From NCBI GenBank assembly GCA_944474755.1, contig OX104114.1, positions 23,521,220 to 23,585,219 on the forward strand: 64,000 nucleotides of DNA, read 5' to 3'. The notes beneath the pieces are model-generated. The model saw only the letters and a program-made list of their open reading frames with translations, had not been told where the DNA came from and did not search any database. A program made the translations under genes and the position numbers. This DNA is from Limnoperna fortunei. Its lineage: Eukaryota; Mollusca; Bivalvia; Mytilida; Modiolidae. Positions 11,398-23,159 of the stretch are shown here, piece after piece. Within the stretch, counting starts at the first letter, position 1, and the number at the start of each line of letters is the position of its first letter.

Positions 11398-12175
11398 TGT
11401 AGCCGGGCCAGTTGAGCAACACAAATTATAGGTTCAGTATGATTTATTATCAACTTCGTTATAAACCCAAAAAGTACACAAATAACAATACATAAATACA
11501 ATTACAAGACAAGTGTACGAATAACAATAATAGACATATGTTTAAATAATACAAATAAGTTCTTTTCTATCGGATGAAAACCAATCGAAATATTAACTCT
11601 AATAAAAGTAAACACTTTACAAAATAATAGTTTCATTAGTTTTAACTTACAAGTATAAATCAGTGTGATTCAATACATAAGTATTTCTAAGTAAACAATT
11701 ACACAACATGTAAATACTATTCACTGGACAAGTACACAAACACAATAATAAGACAATACAATTAAATAAAAACATAGAAACACTGATCTTACCATGTATA
11801 TGGTACATGGGTCAGACAAGGATTTTTTACTACAAGTCCACTGGTTAATCGGACTCAATCTGTACAAAATAAATAAAACCCTAATAAATATAATGAAGTA
11901 TGATTTATATAATGATAAGGATTGAACAATATTAAACTCTTACTCTGTTTCAATTAAAAATCACACTTATTCTCAGATTCATACTAAAAGAATTTTAAGA
12001 AGGAAATTACAGATTACAGAAATGTTAAAAACTGACCTGGTTAGAATAAATAATTCATCCAGAATTATTGTTCCAAAAATATGTTTGTTATAGGAATATG
12101 TCTTTAGTTTGTTGAAAAGCGTAATTTCAAAATGTCCACATCAGACCAAGAACATTCAAATTCTGCCAGTAAATT
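11398..12175 (-). repeat. Ty3/gypsy 3' LTR
   Basis: Homologous to 17012-18529 from TGTAGCC to CTGCCAGTAAATT. It retains about 128 bp, mostly at 11815-11940, that the other copy has lost. The last two dozen codons of the pol frame (stop at 12104) lie within it. The precise inner edge could be at CTGCCA (12168). Confidence 0.82.
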
Positions 12176-13168
12176 AACTAATTGTTCCTCAGTAGTTGGT
12201 GGCTGCTGCTTAGCTTTTCTCGTCCTCGGTTTCGGTACTGGTCTCACTGTTTTTGTTTCTTCTATGTGGTCATAGAGATATCCCACTGGCAACAAGAGAT
12301 TTCTGTGCAATGTCCGTTTCCTTCTTCTCCGCTCTCTTTTTGAACTTCATATACTGGTATGCTGTTATTCGGTTGGTCCAATACAATGTAAAGATCATCT
12401 TCCCATTTATCTTCAAGTTTGTGCATTCCATCGAAAACGACTCGCTTTACCAATACTTTGTCACCTTTTTCAATGGTTGCTCCTCTTGTATTCTTTTTGT
12501 TTTTCTTTTGCCTTTCTTGACGACTCAAAGGCGAGTTGGTATGCTCTAAGTAATCTGTCTTTCAAATCCTTGATATATTTAGTTTGTGGTTCTTTATCCT
12601 TTTCCTTTACTAAACCAAAAGCTAGAACTATTGGAAGTCTTGGCTGGCGTCCAAACATTAAAAAGTACGGCGACTGGGCAGTTGCATCGTGTCTAGTACA
12701 GTTGTACGCATGGACTAATGGAGCAACGTAGGACTTCCAATTTGATTTCTGGTGTGGCTGAAGTGTCCCGAGCATGGAAATCAGGGTTTTGTTGAATCTT
12801 TCAGCTGATCCATTTCCCATAGGATGGTAGGGGGTAGTTCTTGATTTCTTTATTCCAGTAATTCGACAAAGTTCCTGTATGATGTTGCTTTAAAATGTCT
12901 GTCCCTGATCTGAATGTATTCTTCCTGGCATTCCATAATGTACAATAAAGTTGTTGAACAGTGCTTCTGCTGTTGTTTTTGCAGTTTGGTTGCGAGTTGG
13001 AATAGCTACAGCATAACGAGTAAAATGGTCAGTGATAACTAAAATATCTTGAATTCCTCCTTTAGATGGTTCCAATTTGAGATAGTCGATGCAAATTAAT
13101 TCCATAGGTTGTGTTGTTGTTATTGATACCAGTGGTGCCTTTCTGGGAGTTTCTTTCTTCTTACACAT
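12104..13168 (-). pseudogene. Ty3/gypsy integrase, broken
   Basis: The catalytic core is recognisable in pieces: Asp in [26 protein letters not shown], Asp in [10 protein letters not shown], then Glu in MGNGSAERFNKTL. A TAA at about 12890 follows QTF, where Glu is usual. Two more frame changes follow in the C-terminal part (KGDKVLVKRVVFDG, then PKPRTRKAKQ). The HHCC finger lies just upstream in the next fragment. The protein would have inserted the cDNA but cannot be made intact. Confidence 0.85.
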
Positions 13169-13773
13169 CTATCACATTTCTGTATCCAATCTTCTATATC
13201 CTTAGTCATTCCAGGCCAATAAAATCTTTCTCGAATAAGACTGGTGGTTCTGTCCTTGCCTGGATGACCCATCTCATTGTGTAATGCTTCAAGTACGATG
13301 TTTATGTACGATGATGGTAATACCAATTGACGACGTTTCTGGTTATCCTCTGTCACTTCTCTATAAAGTACATCATCAATAATTGCGAGATGGTTCCATT
13401 GCTTCTGAACTGGACTTGGTATCTTGTGTTCTTTCTTTGGTGAATGGCCCGACTTCAGTAGTTTAATCCAGGTTTGCAAAGATGAATCCATTATTTGTGC
13501 ATGTGACCAGTTGATATCTGTAGAAACATCCATATGCATATCCATTGTGTTGATGTTGACTACATCTGGTGATCTGGCATACGCTTCTACTAAAGGTGTT
13601 TTTCTACATCCACAAATTGCTTGAATGGATTCTCTGCTGATGGTGTTAAGTCTAGATAAACTATCTGCATCGGCATTGGATTTTCCTGGTCTATTCAATT
13701 TCAAAATCGTATGCGGCGAGTCTAGCGACCCAACGATGTCCAGTTGCATCAAGTCTTGCCGTCGTGAGAACAT
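13120..13773 (-). pseudogene. Ty3/gypsy RNase H tail and integrase zinc finger
   Basis: It begins with the RNase H C-terminal signature RPGKSNADADSLSRL. A linker and the integrase HHCC finger follow (LHNEMGHPGKDRT...CDRCVRRK). It connects to the upstream RNase H fragment by a one-base frameshift near 13692-13698 and to the integrase core by another near 13150. Confidence 0.85.
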
Positions 13774-14143
13774 AGGTAAGAGGGTTATTGTCTGTCAACA
13801 CCTTGAACTTGGCTCCGCTAAGGTAGTCATGGAACTTGTCGCTGATCGCCCATTTCAAGGCAAGAAATTCCAACTTGTGTGCGGGGTAATTCTGCTCTGC
13901 TTTGGTCAATCCCCTACTGGTATATGCAATTACACGAAGTTGTCCTTCCTGTTCTTGATAGAGTACAGTTCCAAGTCCTCGTCCACTAGCATCTGTATGG
14001 AGTTCGAATGGCTTTCCATAATCTGGATATCCAAGTATAGGTGCTGATACTAACAGATCCTTTAGATGGTTAAAGACCTTCTCTTGTTCACATGTCCACT
14101 GCCAGGGTTGTTGTTCGTGTTTCTTCTTTCCTTTCTTTGTCAC
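13691..14143 (-). pseudogene. Ty3/gypsy RNase H
   Basis: Signature elements are FELHTDASGRGLGTVLYQ, VIAYTSRGL, KLEFLALKWA and LTDNNPLTYVL, the normal order for Ty3/gypsy RNase H. The upstream frame is closed by a TGA about 6 codons before this stretch, so no intact RT-RNase H protein is possible. Confidence 0.88.
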
Positions 14144-14149
14144 AGGTCA

Positions 14150-14474
14150 TGGCATAATCGATGTTAGTGGCTTGGCTATCTTACTAAAGTTTGGAATAAA
14201 TCTTCTAAAGTATCCTACGAAGCCAATAAATCTTCGAACATCCTCTGGTGACTTTGGGATAGGCTAATTCTTTACTTTTTCAATTTTTTCTGGATCTGTC
14301 TCTACTCCTGCTTTTGAGACAACATGTCCAACATATTTGACCTTTGTTTTGAAGAAAGAGCATTTCGAAGGTGACCGTTTCAAATTCCTTTGGGTTGGAT
14401 GCTTTTGGCTTAATGTTCATTTTCTGCAGTGTGGAAATAAGTTCTTTGTATTCCTCAGGTACTTGCCCTGCCAT
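14150..14474 (-). pseudogene. Fusion of gag N-terminus to RT C-terminus by internal deletion
   Basis: The ATG at 14474 opens a short alpha-helical gag-like start (MAGQVPEEYKELISTLQK). It resembles the gag start of the second Ty3/gypsy at 42760. About 30 codons later the sequence switches, in another frame, to the end of RT (SKCSFFKTKVKYVGHVVSK, then PEDVRRFIGFVGYFRRFIPNF). Everything normally between them is gone, near 14385-14395. A TAG and a TGA further break the RT part. Confidence 0.8.
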
Positions 14475-14519
14475 GGTGTCAATATATAATACAGATTCAA
14501 TCTGTTTCTATAAATATGG

Positions 14520-16990
14520 ATATACTATAAATTAACCTGAAAGTTATTGAAATACAAATATGCTGAAAAATTTAAAGAAAGGAAAAGAAAATATTAGTAA
14601 TCTGAAAAGTAAAACAAATATGCAGAAATAAATGAAAAGCTGAAACACAAGTATGCTGAAATATTTAAAGAAAGAAAAAAATATATATTAATAATCTGAA
14701 AAATAAAACAAATATGCTGAAATAGATGAAAAGCTGAAATACAAATATGCTGAAAAACTTAAAGAAAGAAAAAAAATATTAATAATCTGAAATAAAGAAA
14801 AATAAATAAATTACAAAATTAGAAAACCTACAGGAATATAAATAAAATAATAATATTAATTAATTTTATACAGTACCTACAATAAACTAAAGTAATTAAA
14901 CTAGAAAGAAAAAAATCAATGTAATAAGCTAAAATAAAGTAAAGCTACAAGAAAAAAAAATATGAAAGCTACAAGGAAAAACAAATATGAAAAGCTACAA
15001 GGAAAACAAATATGAAAAGCTACAAGGAAAAACAAATATGAATGCTACATGGAAAACAAATATGAAAGCTACAAGGAAAAAATATCAAATTAATAAACTA
15101 AAATAAAGTATAAAAGCTCCAAAAGACAACAAAATTACCTACAATAACTATCTAAATAAAGAAGGAAAATATATACAAGATATGAATATTAACACCATAT
15201 GTACTGGATCTGAAATGAAAGTGCATCTTATATTGCTATTAAAAAAATGAAAATATGAAAATACTTAAATAATATATAAATAATCTAAGTATCTGAAAAT
15301 ATTGTAAATAATCTAAGTATCTGAAAATATCATATTATATATAAATGAACAGCATCTGAAATATAAAACAAAAAAAAATTAATTCCAGATAAGGAATAAA
15401 AATTAAATAAATAATTTAATAATCAATCTATAGAAATCTATTAATTAGTATTAAAGTAAATAATAAATCAATGTAATAAATAAATAAATAAATAAATATA
15501 TATATATATAAGGCTTATTTCCCCTGAAATTAAGTCTAATTAATATATTTATTTACTGTAATTAATAACACAATCAATATACTAGGTAAATAAAAAATTA
15601 TCAACTTCAAGTAAAGTATTTGTCATAGTAAATTCAGTCAAAACAAAGTCTCAGTCACAGTAAAGCAAAGTTTCAGATGTCAAAGCAAAAGCAAAGTACC
15701 AGTCAAAGCAAAAGCAATCAAAAGCACACAATATAGTAAATACAGTTATTAAAGTAAGACAATATAGTAAGTACAGTTGACAAAGTATGAAACAAACACA
15801 GTCAACACAAATACAAACACCAAGTACAACTAAAGTGAATATACACAACAACCAAACAATACAAGTATCTAGAACTAAACCCCATGTGTATGCAAGTTTT
15901 GTATGTGTAAACCTACATATATGCAAGTTTTATCTGTATAGGGGTGGGGATACTTACTAATTAACCAACTGTCTGCTGTCTTCAATCTTCAATCTTCTAA
16001 CACACAAGTGTCAACACATGTAGTATCAGGTATAATGTTTATAATTTGTTTAGAAATGTGTTAACATGCACTGTGGTGCTAACAGTAGGGTAAGTGTAGG
16101 ATGTGGCCAACTTTATTCAAGGGTGCAGGGTTAAGAACAATCACACAAACACACACAAATAAGCACAATTACATTCAAAGACACACACAAACAAAAATGT
16201 ACCCTTATTTTATAAAATTATTTCAAGTATACACTAGTATACCTTTACATAAAGTACACCCAACACAAACACAAGTTCATGTTAACTCAAGAAATTTTTT
16301 TTTACAAATTTTTAAGTTTCTGATAAACTTTATAAACAAAAAAAATAATTTGTTAATTAAGTTCAGTAAATCTTCAATGAAAAGGAAAAAAAAATAAAAA
16401 TTTATATATTCTGAAAATCTTTTAATAAGTGCACGTGTCCTTAAATTATTTGACGAAAAAAATAAATAAACTAACTTGAATATAAAGTGCACCTGTAACA
16501 AACTATCAATCAGTTGACTTACAAATGGTTAATGAGAAAAAAAATAACACGTATCTCAATACAACTGTTTATCTTAACCGAATACGGACATTAAGTACTG
16601 TTGTACTAATACTATGTCAAAGAAAAAAAAATAATCAAGTAGTACTAACTTAAGTTACATAAAAAAATAATAAACACTATAATGTTCTGTATTGTATGTA
16701 TCAATAATATGGATATATCGTATGGCCACACGAAAACAATTCTAAATTACCACAGCGTATGCAATAAATGTACAATATATGTAAAATAACAATAAAATTA
16801 TCACCCTAAAGTCTGTGCACAAAAACTATCTGCTGTCCGTAACGTTACACAATCCTTTTATCAAACGAATCAACAATATTGTTTGTTTACATCCGAGGAC
16901 TTCCGGTTGAACGTCCTAAATATTGACTTCCGATGGACGAGGCTCCAAACGGGTGTGAAAAAGAAAATCTATGTCGCAGTCGATCAATCA
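14520..16990. other. AT-rich untranslated leader of the Ty3/gypsy element, with tandem repeats
   Basis: No coding sequence. Two repeat blocks are visible. The first is a ~95-bp unit containing TATGCTGAAAAATTTAAAG, about 2.7 copies between 14550 and 14790. The second is a ~26-bp unit built on TATGAAAAGCTACAAGGAAA, about five copies at 14955-15085. Further on are CAAAGCAAAAG-rich stretches (15640-15725) and simple A/T runs. The leader separates the primer binding site (near 17000) from the gag ATG. A comparable repeat-bearing leader precedes the second Ty3/gypsy copy. Confidence 0.7.
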
Positions 16991-16996
16991 TCTAAG

Positions 16997-17009
16997 TACG
17001 TGGGCGCCA
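16997..17009 (-). promoter_or_regulatory. Ty3/gypsy primer binding site
   Basis: On the minus strand TGGCGCCCACGTA begins two bases after the end of the 5' LTR. TGGCGCC is a standard start for sites complementary to a tRNA 3' end. This fixes the element's orientation and the LTR edge at 17012. Confidence 0.75.
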
Positions 17010-17011
17010 TT

Positions 17012-18529
17012 TGTAGCCAAGCCAGTTGAGCAACACAAATTATAGGTTCAGGATGATTTATTATCAACTTCGTTACAGGGGCTGCTCTGGCTTCTAAAAA
17101 GCTGGCGCCAAAAAAATCGCCAACTGCAATTTTCCGTCGCCAGTTTTGTAAAAGTGTCGACATATTAGAAATCACTAGATCACTATATGGCATGGCGAAA
17201 ATTTTTTAACATTATGTGTGACATATTCTGTAACGTCGGACGAAATCCAAGTTTGCCGGACTCTTAATTCAATTTTTCAAAAGTTTGCTCTCCAGTAGCC
17301 CGTACACTAATTGTATTTTAATCATGAAAAGATGTGTGAGTGATTTCTTGTTGGCAGAAAACCAAAATTTTACAGTAATTTATTAGAAACATCTATTCCC
17401 GTGAATGAACATAAAACCGGAAATACTGAAAATAGAACTACGCATGTGTAAGAGTTTTCTAATTACGAAATTAAGACGGACATCCGGTCCGGAAATCACT
17501 CAACAACGACGTCAGTTTTCATACCTGTATTTTATTAATTACATTATAAAAAAATATTATACAAAAATATGTGTGTTTTGTTATTTTTATAAATTAATTA
17601 ACAGCATCAATTGTTTTATTACACGTCTACTCAAATGTGATGCAGGTAAAGCTGCTTTTCATCATACATTTTGTTGATTCATTTATTGCCGATTTCCGTT
17701 TAATAACTCCAAATAACACACATGTCACTGGATACTACACAATACACGTGTATTTACGACCATAGAAGCCGACAAAGGATCTTTAATGATGCAATCGCCG
17801 ATTACCGATAAATTTAAAACGTGCATGCATCGTTTAACACTATAAAACCTTGGCGCCAAAAAAATCGCCAGACGCAATATTTTGTCGCCAAATGAAAAAA
17901 AATCGCAATTGGCGACATTGGCGAAGCCCAGCGCGGCCCCTGCGTTATAAACCCTAAAAGTACACAAATAACAATACATAAATACAATTACAAGACAAGT
18001 GTACGAATAACAATAATAGACATATGTTAAAATAATACAAATAAGTTCTTTTCTATCGGATGAAAACCAATCGAAATATTAACTCTAATAAAAGTAAACA
18101 CTTTACAAAATAATAGTTTCATTAGTTTTAACTTACGAAGTATAAATCGGTGTGATTCAATACATAAGTATTTGTAAGTAAACAATTAAACAACATGTAA
18201 ATACTATTCACTGGACAAGTACACAAACACAATAATAAGACAATGCAATTAAATAAAAACATAGAAACACTGATCTTACCATGTATATGGTACATGGGTC
18301 TTACTCTTAAAAATCACACTTATTCTCAGATTCATACTAAAAGAATTTTAAGGAGGAAATTACAGATTACAGAAATGTTAAATGCTGACCTGGTTAGAAT
18401 AAATAATTCATCCAGAATTATTGTTCCAAAAATATGTTTGTTATAGGAATATGTCTTTAGTTTGTTGAAAAGCGTAAATTTCAAAATGTCCACATCAGAC
18501 CAAGAACATTCAAATTCTGCCAGTAAATT
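17012..18529 (-). repeat. Ty3/gypsy 5' LTR, interrupted
   Basis: Homologous to 11398-12175 but carries a nested DNA transposon at 17076-17942 and has lost about 128 bp near 18300-18310. The rest aligns closely by eye, for example CAAATAACAATACATAAATA and the block CATCAGACCAAGAACATTC. Confidence 0.82.
17076..17942. mobile_element. Non-autonomous DNA transposon (hAT-like ends), nested in the LTR
   Basis: 867 bp inserted in the LTR and flanked by CGTTA on both sides (17071-17075 and 17943-17947); the uninterrupted LTR at 11398-12175 has one CGTTA. The ends are imperfect inverted repeats starting CAGGGGC (left CAGGGGCTGCTCTGGCTTC; right, reversed, CAGGGGCCGCGCTGGGCTTC). Just inside each end is a similar direct repeat (GGCGCCAAAAAAATCGCCA). 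No transposase is present. CAGGGG ends suggest hAT, although most hATs make 8-bp duplications and this one is 5 bp. Confidence 0.8.
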
Positions 18530-18876
18530 CCCATTAACCAATCAGAACACGAGAATTGTACATATGACTATGCCAACCAATAGAAAATAGATAATAGGAA
18601 ATACAGTACTGAACAGAGTTAACATACCAAAGAAACTACTGGAAATAGAAATACAGTACAGACTAGAGCTAACGTGTCAAAGTAGATAACCATGTCACAT
18701 TAAGCAGAAATGGTCAATTAGTCAATCAATCAAAGAAATAAATACGGCTATTTAATATAAATTAGACTGAAATATAAAATCAATATTAATATAAAACACT
18801 CTACCACAATACCACAATACCATCTGTTATAACTGTTTCACTATGATTAACTGTGACATTTACCCTAAATATGGCT

Positions 18877-19072
18877 TTTGTTTGATTTAAATGTTTTTAC
18901 GCCATTTTTTCGGAATTTTCAACAATATCAATTATTGTCAATTAAGGTTGGAGACGAGCAACACCCTAACCGCAGTAAAACTCTAACCCACAACCTCAGT
19001 ATTGACAGGTCACGTGATCAATAGTAGATTACTAACTACGTAAACCACTCAGCAACTGAAGGCCCTAATAAG
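18877..19072 (-). mobile_element. Degraded SINE, family A
   Basis: Read on the minus strand it matches the SINE at 6835 in order: head GGCCTTCAGTTGCTGAGTGG, the CTACTATTGATCACGTG block, a decayed B-box, TCTCCAACCTTAATTGACAA, and the tail GGCGTAAAAACATTTAAATC. The middle before the tail is partly deleted. No flanking duplication is recognised. Confidence 0.7.
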
Positions 19073-19703
19073 TATTGCAACGGTAATGATAAAATAAAAA
19101 TAAAAATATGCTACTATATATGAAAACAGAAATGTGTATGTAATGTTTGGTTTTGAGTAAATGTGCTCGCAGTCAGTCTTACCTGTGCAAATTTCTGCTG
19201 AGCTGGAAATTATGGTTAAGCGCTTTCCTGCACAACCATTTAAATGTCATTTGACCTGTGATTTAGTGAATGTTTATCTTGTTTTGGGTTTTTTCAGTTT
19301 TTTAATTGTTGTTTCGTTCTGCTGTTGCTTATGGTGATGATAGTGAATTAGTAAACATCTGGAAATACCATATAACTTGCTACAACTCCAGACCCATAAC
19401 ATGACTTAAGACATATACAATTCCAAAGCCAATGGAAAAGCAGCCATCAGCTAAGGACGATTTTATGTCAATAAAATATGCTCAAACCGCTATAACATTC
19501 TTACAGGTGGAATTGTCTTATAAACGTTTTATTTCTATGGAAACTTTATATTTATTGTAAACATATGTTGCGCGATCCCTAGAACTGTTATACGTCTGAG
19601 ATTTCCTTAGCATCTACAAATTTGTCGAAACAAAGTACAATACGGCGTCCGAATAGTGACGTCGGAGATCAAATCAACGTCGATTTGAGATACATATACA
19701 GCT

Positions 19704-19811
19704 AACTGTAACACGTCGAGACAGTTGTGTACATTCGTATCACAACGAGACGCGCAGTGTCGAGTTGTGATGCGTAATGTATGCAACTGTCGAGACGTGA
19801 TACAGGTAGTT
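19704..19811. repeat. Inverted repeat (foldback), arms ~43-48 bp
   Basis: Left arm 19704-19746 and right arm 19764-19811 are imperfect reverse complements around a 17-base spacer. Shared cores include CAGTTG, ACATT and ATCACAAC. It could be the core of a palindromic MITE. No coding content. Confidence 0.65.
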
Positions 19812-20048
19812 GTACTTACACTTAAATGTATGTAAATCTAAAATTAATAAGTATACAAAGAGCAGAACAAAACTGAATGGTAACAATTTTAAATTTAACA
19901 TTCAACGAAGCATTTGTTTACAAAATATAGTCTCTAACGTCACACGTATTATGACGTCATATTTCATTCATGGAATGAAAGTCATTCACCGAATCATTGG
20001 TTATACTATTCATTGTGACGTCAAGAAGTAGTTCCGACAAAAGTACAT

Positions 20049-20082
20049 CTTGTATCATATATATATATATTGATGATACAAG
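20049..20082. repeat. Small hairpin around an (AT)n run
   Basis: CTTGTATCAT (20049-20058) is mirrored by ATGATACAAG (20073-20082) across an alternating AT stretch. Confidence 0.6.
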
Positions 20083-20253
20083 GTTTTTTTTATCACACAG
20101 GTTGTATCAATCGCTAATTTTTCAGATTTTGACGAAATACATACTTAATTTTAGATAATAGGAAACTATATGCTAACAATGTATGTGCACCATAACAATT
20201 TATACAGCATAAATCTTATTTTATTTAATTACCAACTTATTACACAAATTAAG

Positions 20254-20317
20254 CTACTACTTCTACTACCACTACTATGTTGCCACCCACGGTCGCATTG
20301 GAAACAACTTCAGGTAG
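20254..20317 (+). CDS. Thr-rich linker exon (candidate)
   Basis: After AG at 20252-20253 the frame that fits the previous exon (phase 1) reads ATTSTTTTMLPPTVALETTS, a Thr/Pro-rich stretch typical of O-glycosylated linkers. Two overlapping donors exist: GT at 20314 (phase 1) and GT at 20318 (phase 2). Only the second feeds the next exon in its open frame. The acceptor has a weak pyrimidine tract, so this exon is less certain than the cysteine-rich ones. Confidence 0.45.
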
Positions 20318-21248
20318 GTATTTTAATTTTTGAGGTATTATGACAGCTGTTATTAACAATCCAAATAGTTTTCTTTTAAGATTTGAATAACGGTATTCAG
20401 CGAATAGCTAGCCCAAAATGAAGTGTACGCAAAGTATAATTGACATAAAAAGGTCGCTAAGCGTCCCTTCCTACATATAAAGAATTGGCATACGTCCGCA
20501 GATATGGTGACCCTCAGAAGCTGTGACATGAGTAACGCAAAATATCCTGCATTCAGGCTGTTTCCGGCACTTAAACTCCCGTTAAGAAAAACTGGCTTCC
20601 AGAAGCAACAGGTTGGCTGTTGATCACTTTAACGACCAAGATGTGTACGCAGCTGCATTTTTGCGTGCAGGTTGCTACACCCCTTTATTTATCTGGCGTT
20701 GATTATTATCACCGATATAATAAACAACAATGCATACAGAGCAGTCTAATTATTGGAACTTCCTGTGTTTATAAAAAATATTGAAATTCGAATAGCACTT
20801 ACAGCAACATATATTTCTTAATTAAATCCTTAAACAATGTAATTTGTTTTAGAAGTATATCCCTGATAAGTTCTTACCACAGAACAAAATATCCACGAAC
20901 ATACGATGTATCAAATTCAAGCATGAATAACCAATCAAACACATACAAAATGTACACAAAAACTTTATATCAGTTAAGCAACCATTAGTTCCATATCAGC
21001 GCAACTACGTATTTGGCATATAATCTTGTGATATCCACAGTAGGGGAGATTAAGCTGCTATTAAGCTTAGTCATTTGCTTCGCTTTCAGCAATTTTTTTT
21101 CAGACGCTTCTTTTTCTAAGAGTATGAAAACAGAACGTCCTGTTAATTGAAACATCATATAGACTTTTGTTCTTTATTTAGATGATCAAACAAACATTTT
21201 GGAAATGTACAACTGAATAAACATATTTGCAATTTTCTTTCGTTACAG

Positions 21249-21395
21249 CTCGCGGTGCCAAGTGCTTGGTTTGCAAAGAACACGAAACAGTACGCTATGT
21301 TCATTGGCAGATTATAAATACTGTAGTTTAGAGAAACCTTACTGTATGAACGAAGTTTTTTATGCTGCCGGCAAGAGGTCTCGAACAGTTCATCG
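21249..21395 (+). CDS. Cysteine-rich domain 2, first half exon
   Basis: Bounded by AG at 21247-21248 and a strong donor (ATCG|GTGCGT). It starts in phase 2 and ends in phase 2. The open frame has SRCQVLG, a 13-residue gap to the next Cys, DYKYCSLEKPYCMNEVFY, and basic residues before the junction. It aligns with the first half of domain 3: both have RC-x-V, a C-x13-C spacing, and CMN[ED]V. The codon completed across the splice with 22253 is Arg, giving RCAS. The alternative frame also gives a plausible KCLVC start but hits a stop. Confidence 0.68.
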
Positions 21396-22252
21396 GTGCG
21401 TACAAAATTCTACTATTATGCCCAAATTCTAAAAACCATGTTCTATACGTATGCTTATTCATATCTCCCTCTAATTCACTACATATTGTTTTCCTGCAAT
21501 TCTTGGCAAAGTTTGTGACTTACATAAATAAAAATTCTGTATGTTTCTAGCACTATTATATGCAAAAAAAGACAACCATGAACAAAAACAATATTTTAAA
21601 ATATAACAGAATTTATTTGCAAGTATTTCTACATAAATGTTATATAAATGCTTCAAAACATACCCATGATATTTATGACTGTTTTACCAGTTTTAGACAT
21701 TAGGGAGATACCTTTACCTAGGGCTGTAAAAAAATAAACACAACGAAGTGGGAATTCTCTCTTACTTGTCAAAAAATACAGACGCCTTACAGTTTTTGAG
21801 TCTCAGTTAAAATCTGGCTTTATTTAGTTTATTATTAATTCATGACATTAAAAAATATCTACCATAAAAATGTTTGACCCCATCTAACTTTATTCAGTTG
21901 CAGTGGTATTAGAGTTTGCTGCCAATTGCGGGTATTAATCTACAAATGTTGTAATACAATATAGTAAAGTATCTTTAAATTTTAGTAAAGAATCCTTCCG
22001 CTTAGAGCAAACACTTGTTGAGTTGTCGAGGTTTTCGAAAGCAGAGGTAACGGAAAAGAAACTTAAAAGTATCTCGTAAACGTTTTAAGATCTGTAATAG
22101 TTCACTTTTACCCTACATGTATATATATATAAATATGTTTCTTCACAAAAATGCCCAACAGTGTAAGGCTTTACGCGATAAAATGTTATACATCATTGCA
22201 CTTTTGAAATCTTAAATTTTTGTATTTATGTTTATAAACTATCATTTTACAG

Positions 22253-22431
22253 ATGTGCTAGCAAAATTGAATGCTATTGGGATTATTGGGTCAGTACAGG
22301 AAATGATACCAGCTGTCAACAAACTGGTGTCTGTTCATATTGCTGTCAGGGATCTGGAAACTTTCCATGCAATATGTCTCCAGGAAAGCCATTAAACCTA
22401 ATTACATTCGAACAGCAGACACAGTCCGAAG
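22253..22431 (+). CDS. Cysteine-rich domain 2, second half exon
   Basis: Acceptor ATTTTACAG at 22244-22252 and donor at 22432 (GAAG|GTATAA). Starts in phase 2, ends in phase 1, 59 codons. It carries CASKIEC, then SCQQTGVCSYCCQG and NFPCN. The CSYCC...CN cluster closes the Ly-6/uPAR-like pattern. A Gln/Thr/Ser-rich tail follows (FEQQTQSE). Homologous to the exon at 27884. Confidence 0.75.
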
Positions 22432-23159
22432 GTATAACCTTTTTGCTTAATGAGACACGTACAATTTAATTATATGTATTACTTACCAACATAAACCAAG
22501 CTACATTTTTGCAGCAAAATATATTTTTTTCCTAAGTTTGCGATTCAAATATATTAATTTTGCAAAACTTAAAATTGCTGAAATCTCAGCACAGATATAA
22601 ATGAATATCTTATAAAAAAGGCTAACCCACAAAATATCCATATCAATAGTTACGAAAACCTTATTTATTTAGACAACACGACCTTATTAAATCAGTTGTT
22701 TTATTTCTCACAGGGCGCCTGTTGTATGGATTTGTGTATCAAAACTTTTCGCTTGGTGGTTACATTCGGGACACAAATCCAGATCTAATCTCGTATGCAC
22801 TATTTTTATCTCAAAACTGCGGGTGGGGAGGGGAAGAGAGGTAATTTCGCAAATACAATGAAAGTTACTTCTACTAAGGAGCACATTTAATATAATCTTC
22901 AAATAAGTTATGACCATATTCTGATAATGAAGTAATAATAAATGTAATATTTGGGAATATTATCCGCTTTTGCTAATTTTCTGGCAAATTTGCCAATCGT
23001 TAATAAAAAGCCGAAAAAGAAAATTTTCAATAAAAGATAAAAGCATCAAATTTTTTTAAGTAAATTATAAACAGATATATTGAGCCATGGAGGTATATTT
23101 TTTATATTCATCCATTGCATAATATATCTGTTTAATTACATCGAATTTGGGTTGATCAG

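Larger units (their letters stand above)
11398..18529 (-). mobile_element. Ty3/gypsy LTR retrotransposon, internal-deletion derivative, minus strand
   Basis: Left and right LTR copies (11398-12175 and 17012-18529) begin TGTAGCC on the + strand. They enclose a primer binding site, a long non-coding AT-rich leader, a gag start fused to the end of RT, RNase H and integrase. The gag C-terminus, the protease and the RT core with YxDD are missing. The reading frame is broken by several stops and shifts. The LTRs differ by two short gaps (about 128 bp together), by substitutions, and by a nested DNA transposon in the right copy. No target duplication is recognisable, so this insertion looks older than the BEL/Pao one. 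It lies in a host intron. Confidence 0.88.

Noticed and set aside
21249..21330. Apparent frameshift in domain 2 (a KCLVC start in one frame, the rest in another)
   Set aside because: A second donor in the linker exon (GT at 20318) lets the whole exon be read in one open frame that also keeps the C-x13-C spacing of domain 3, so no frameshift is needed.
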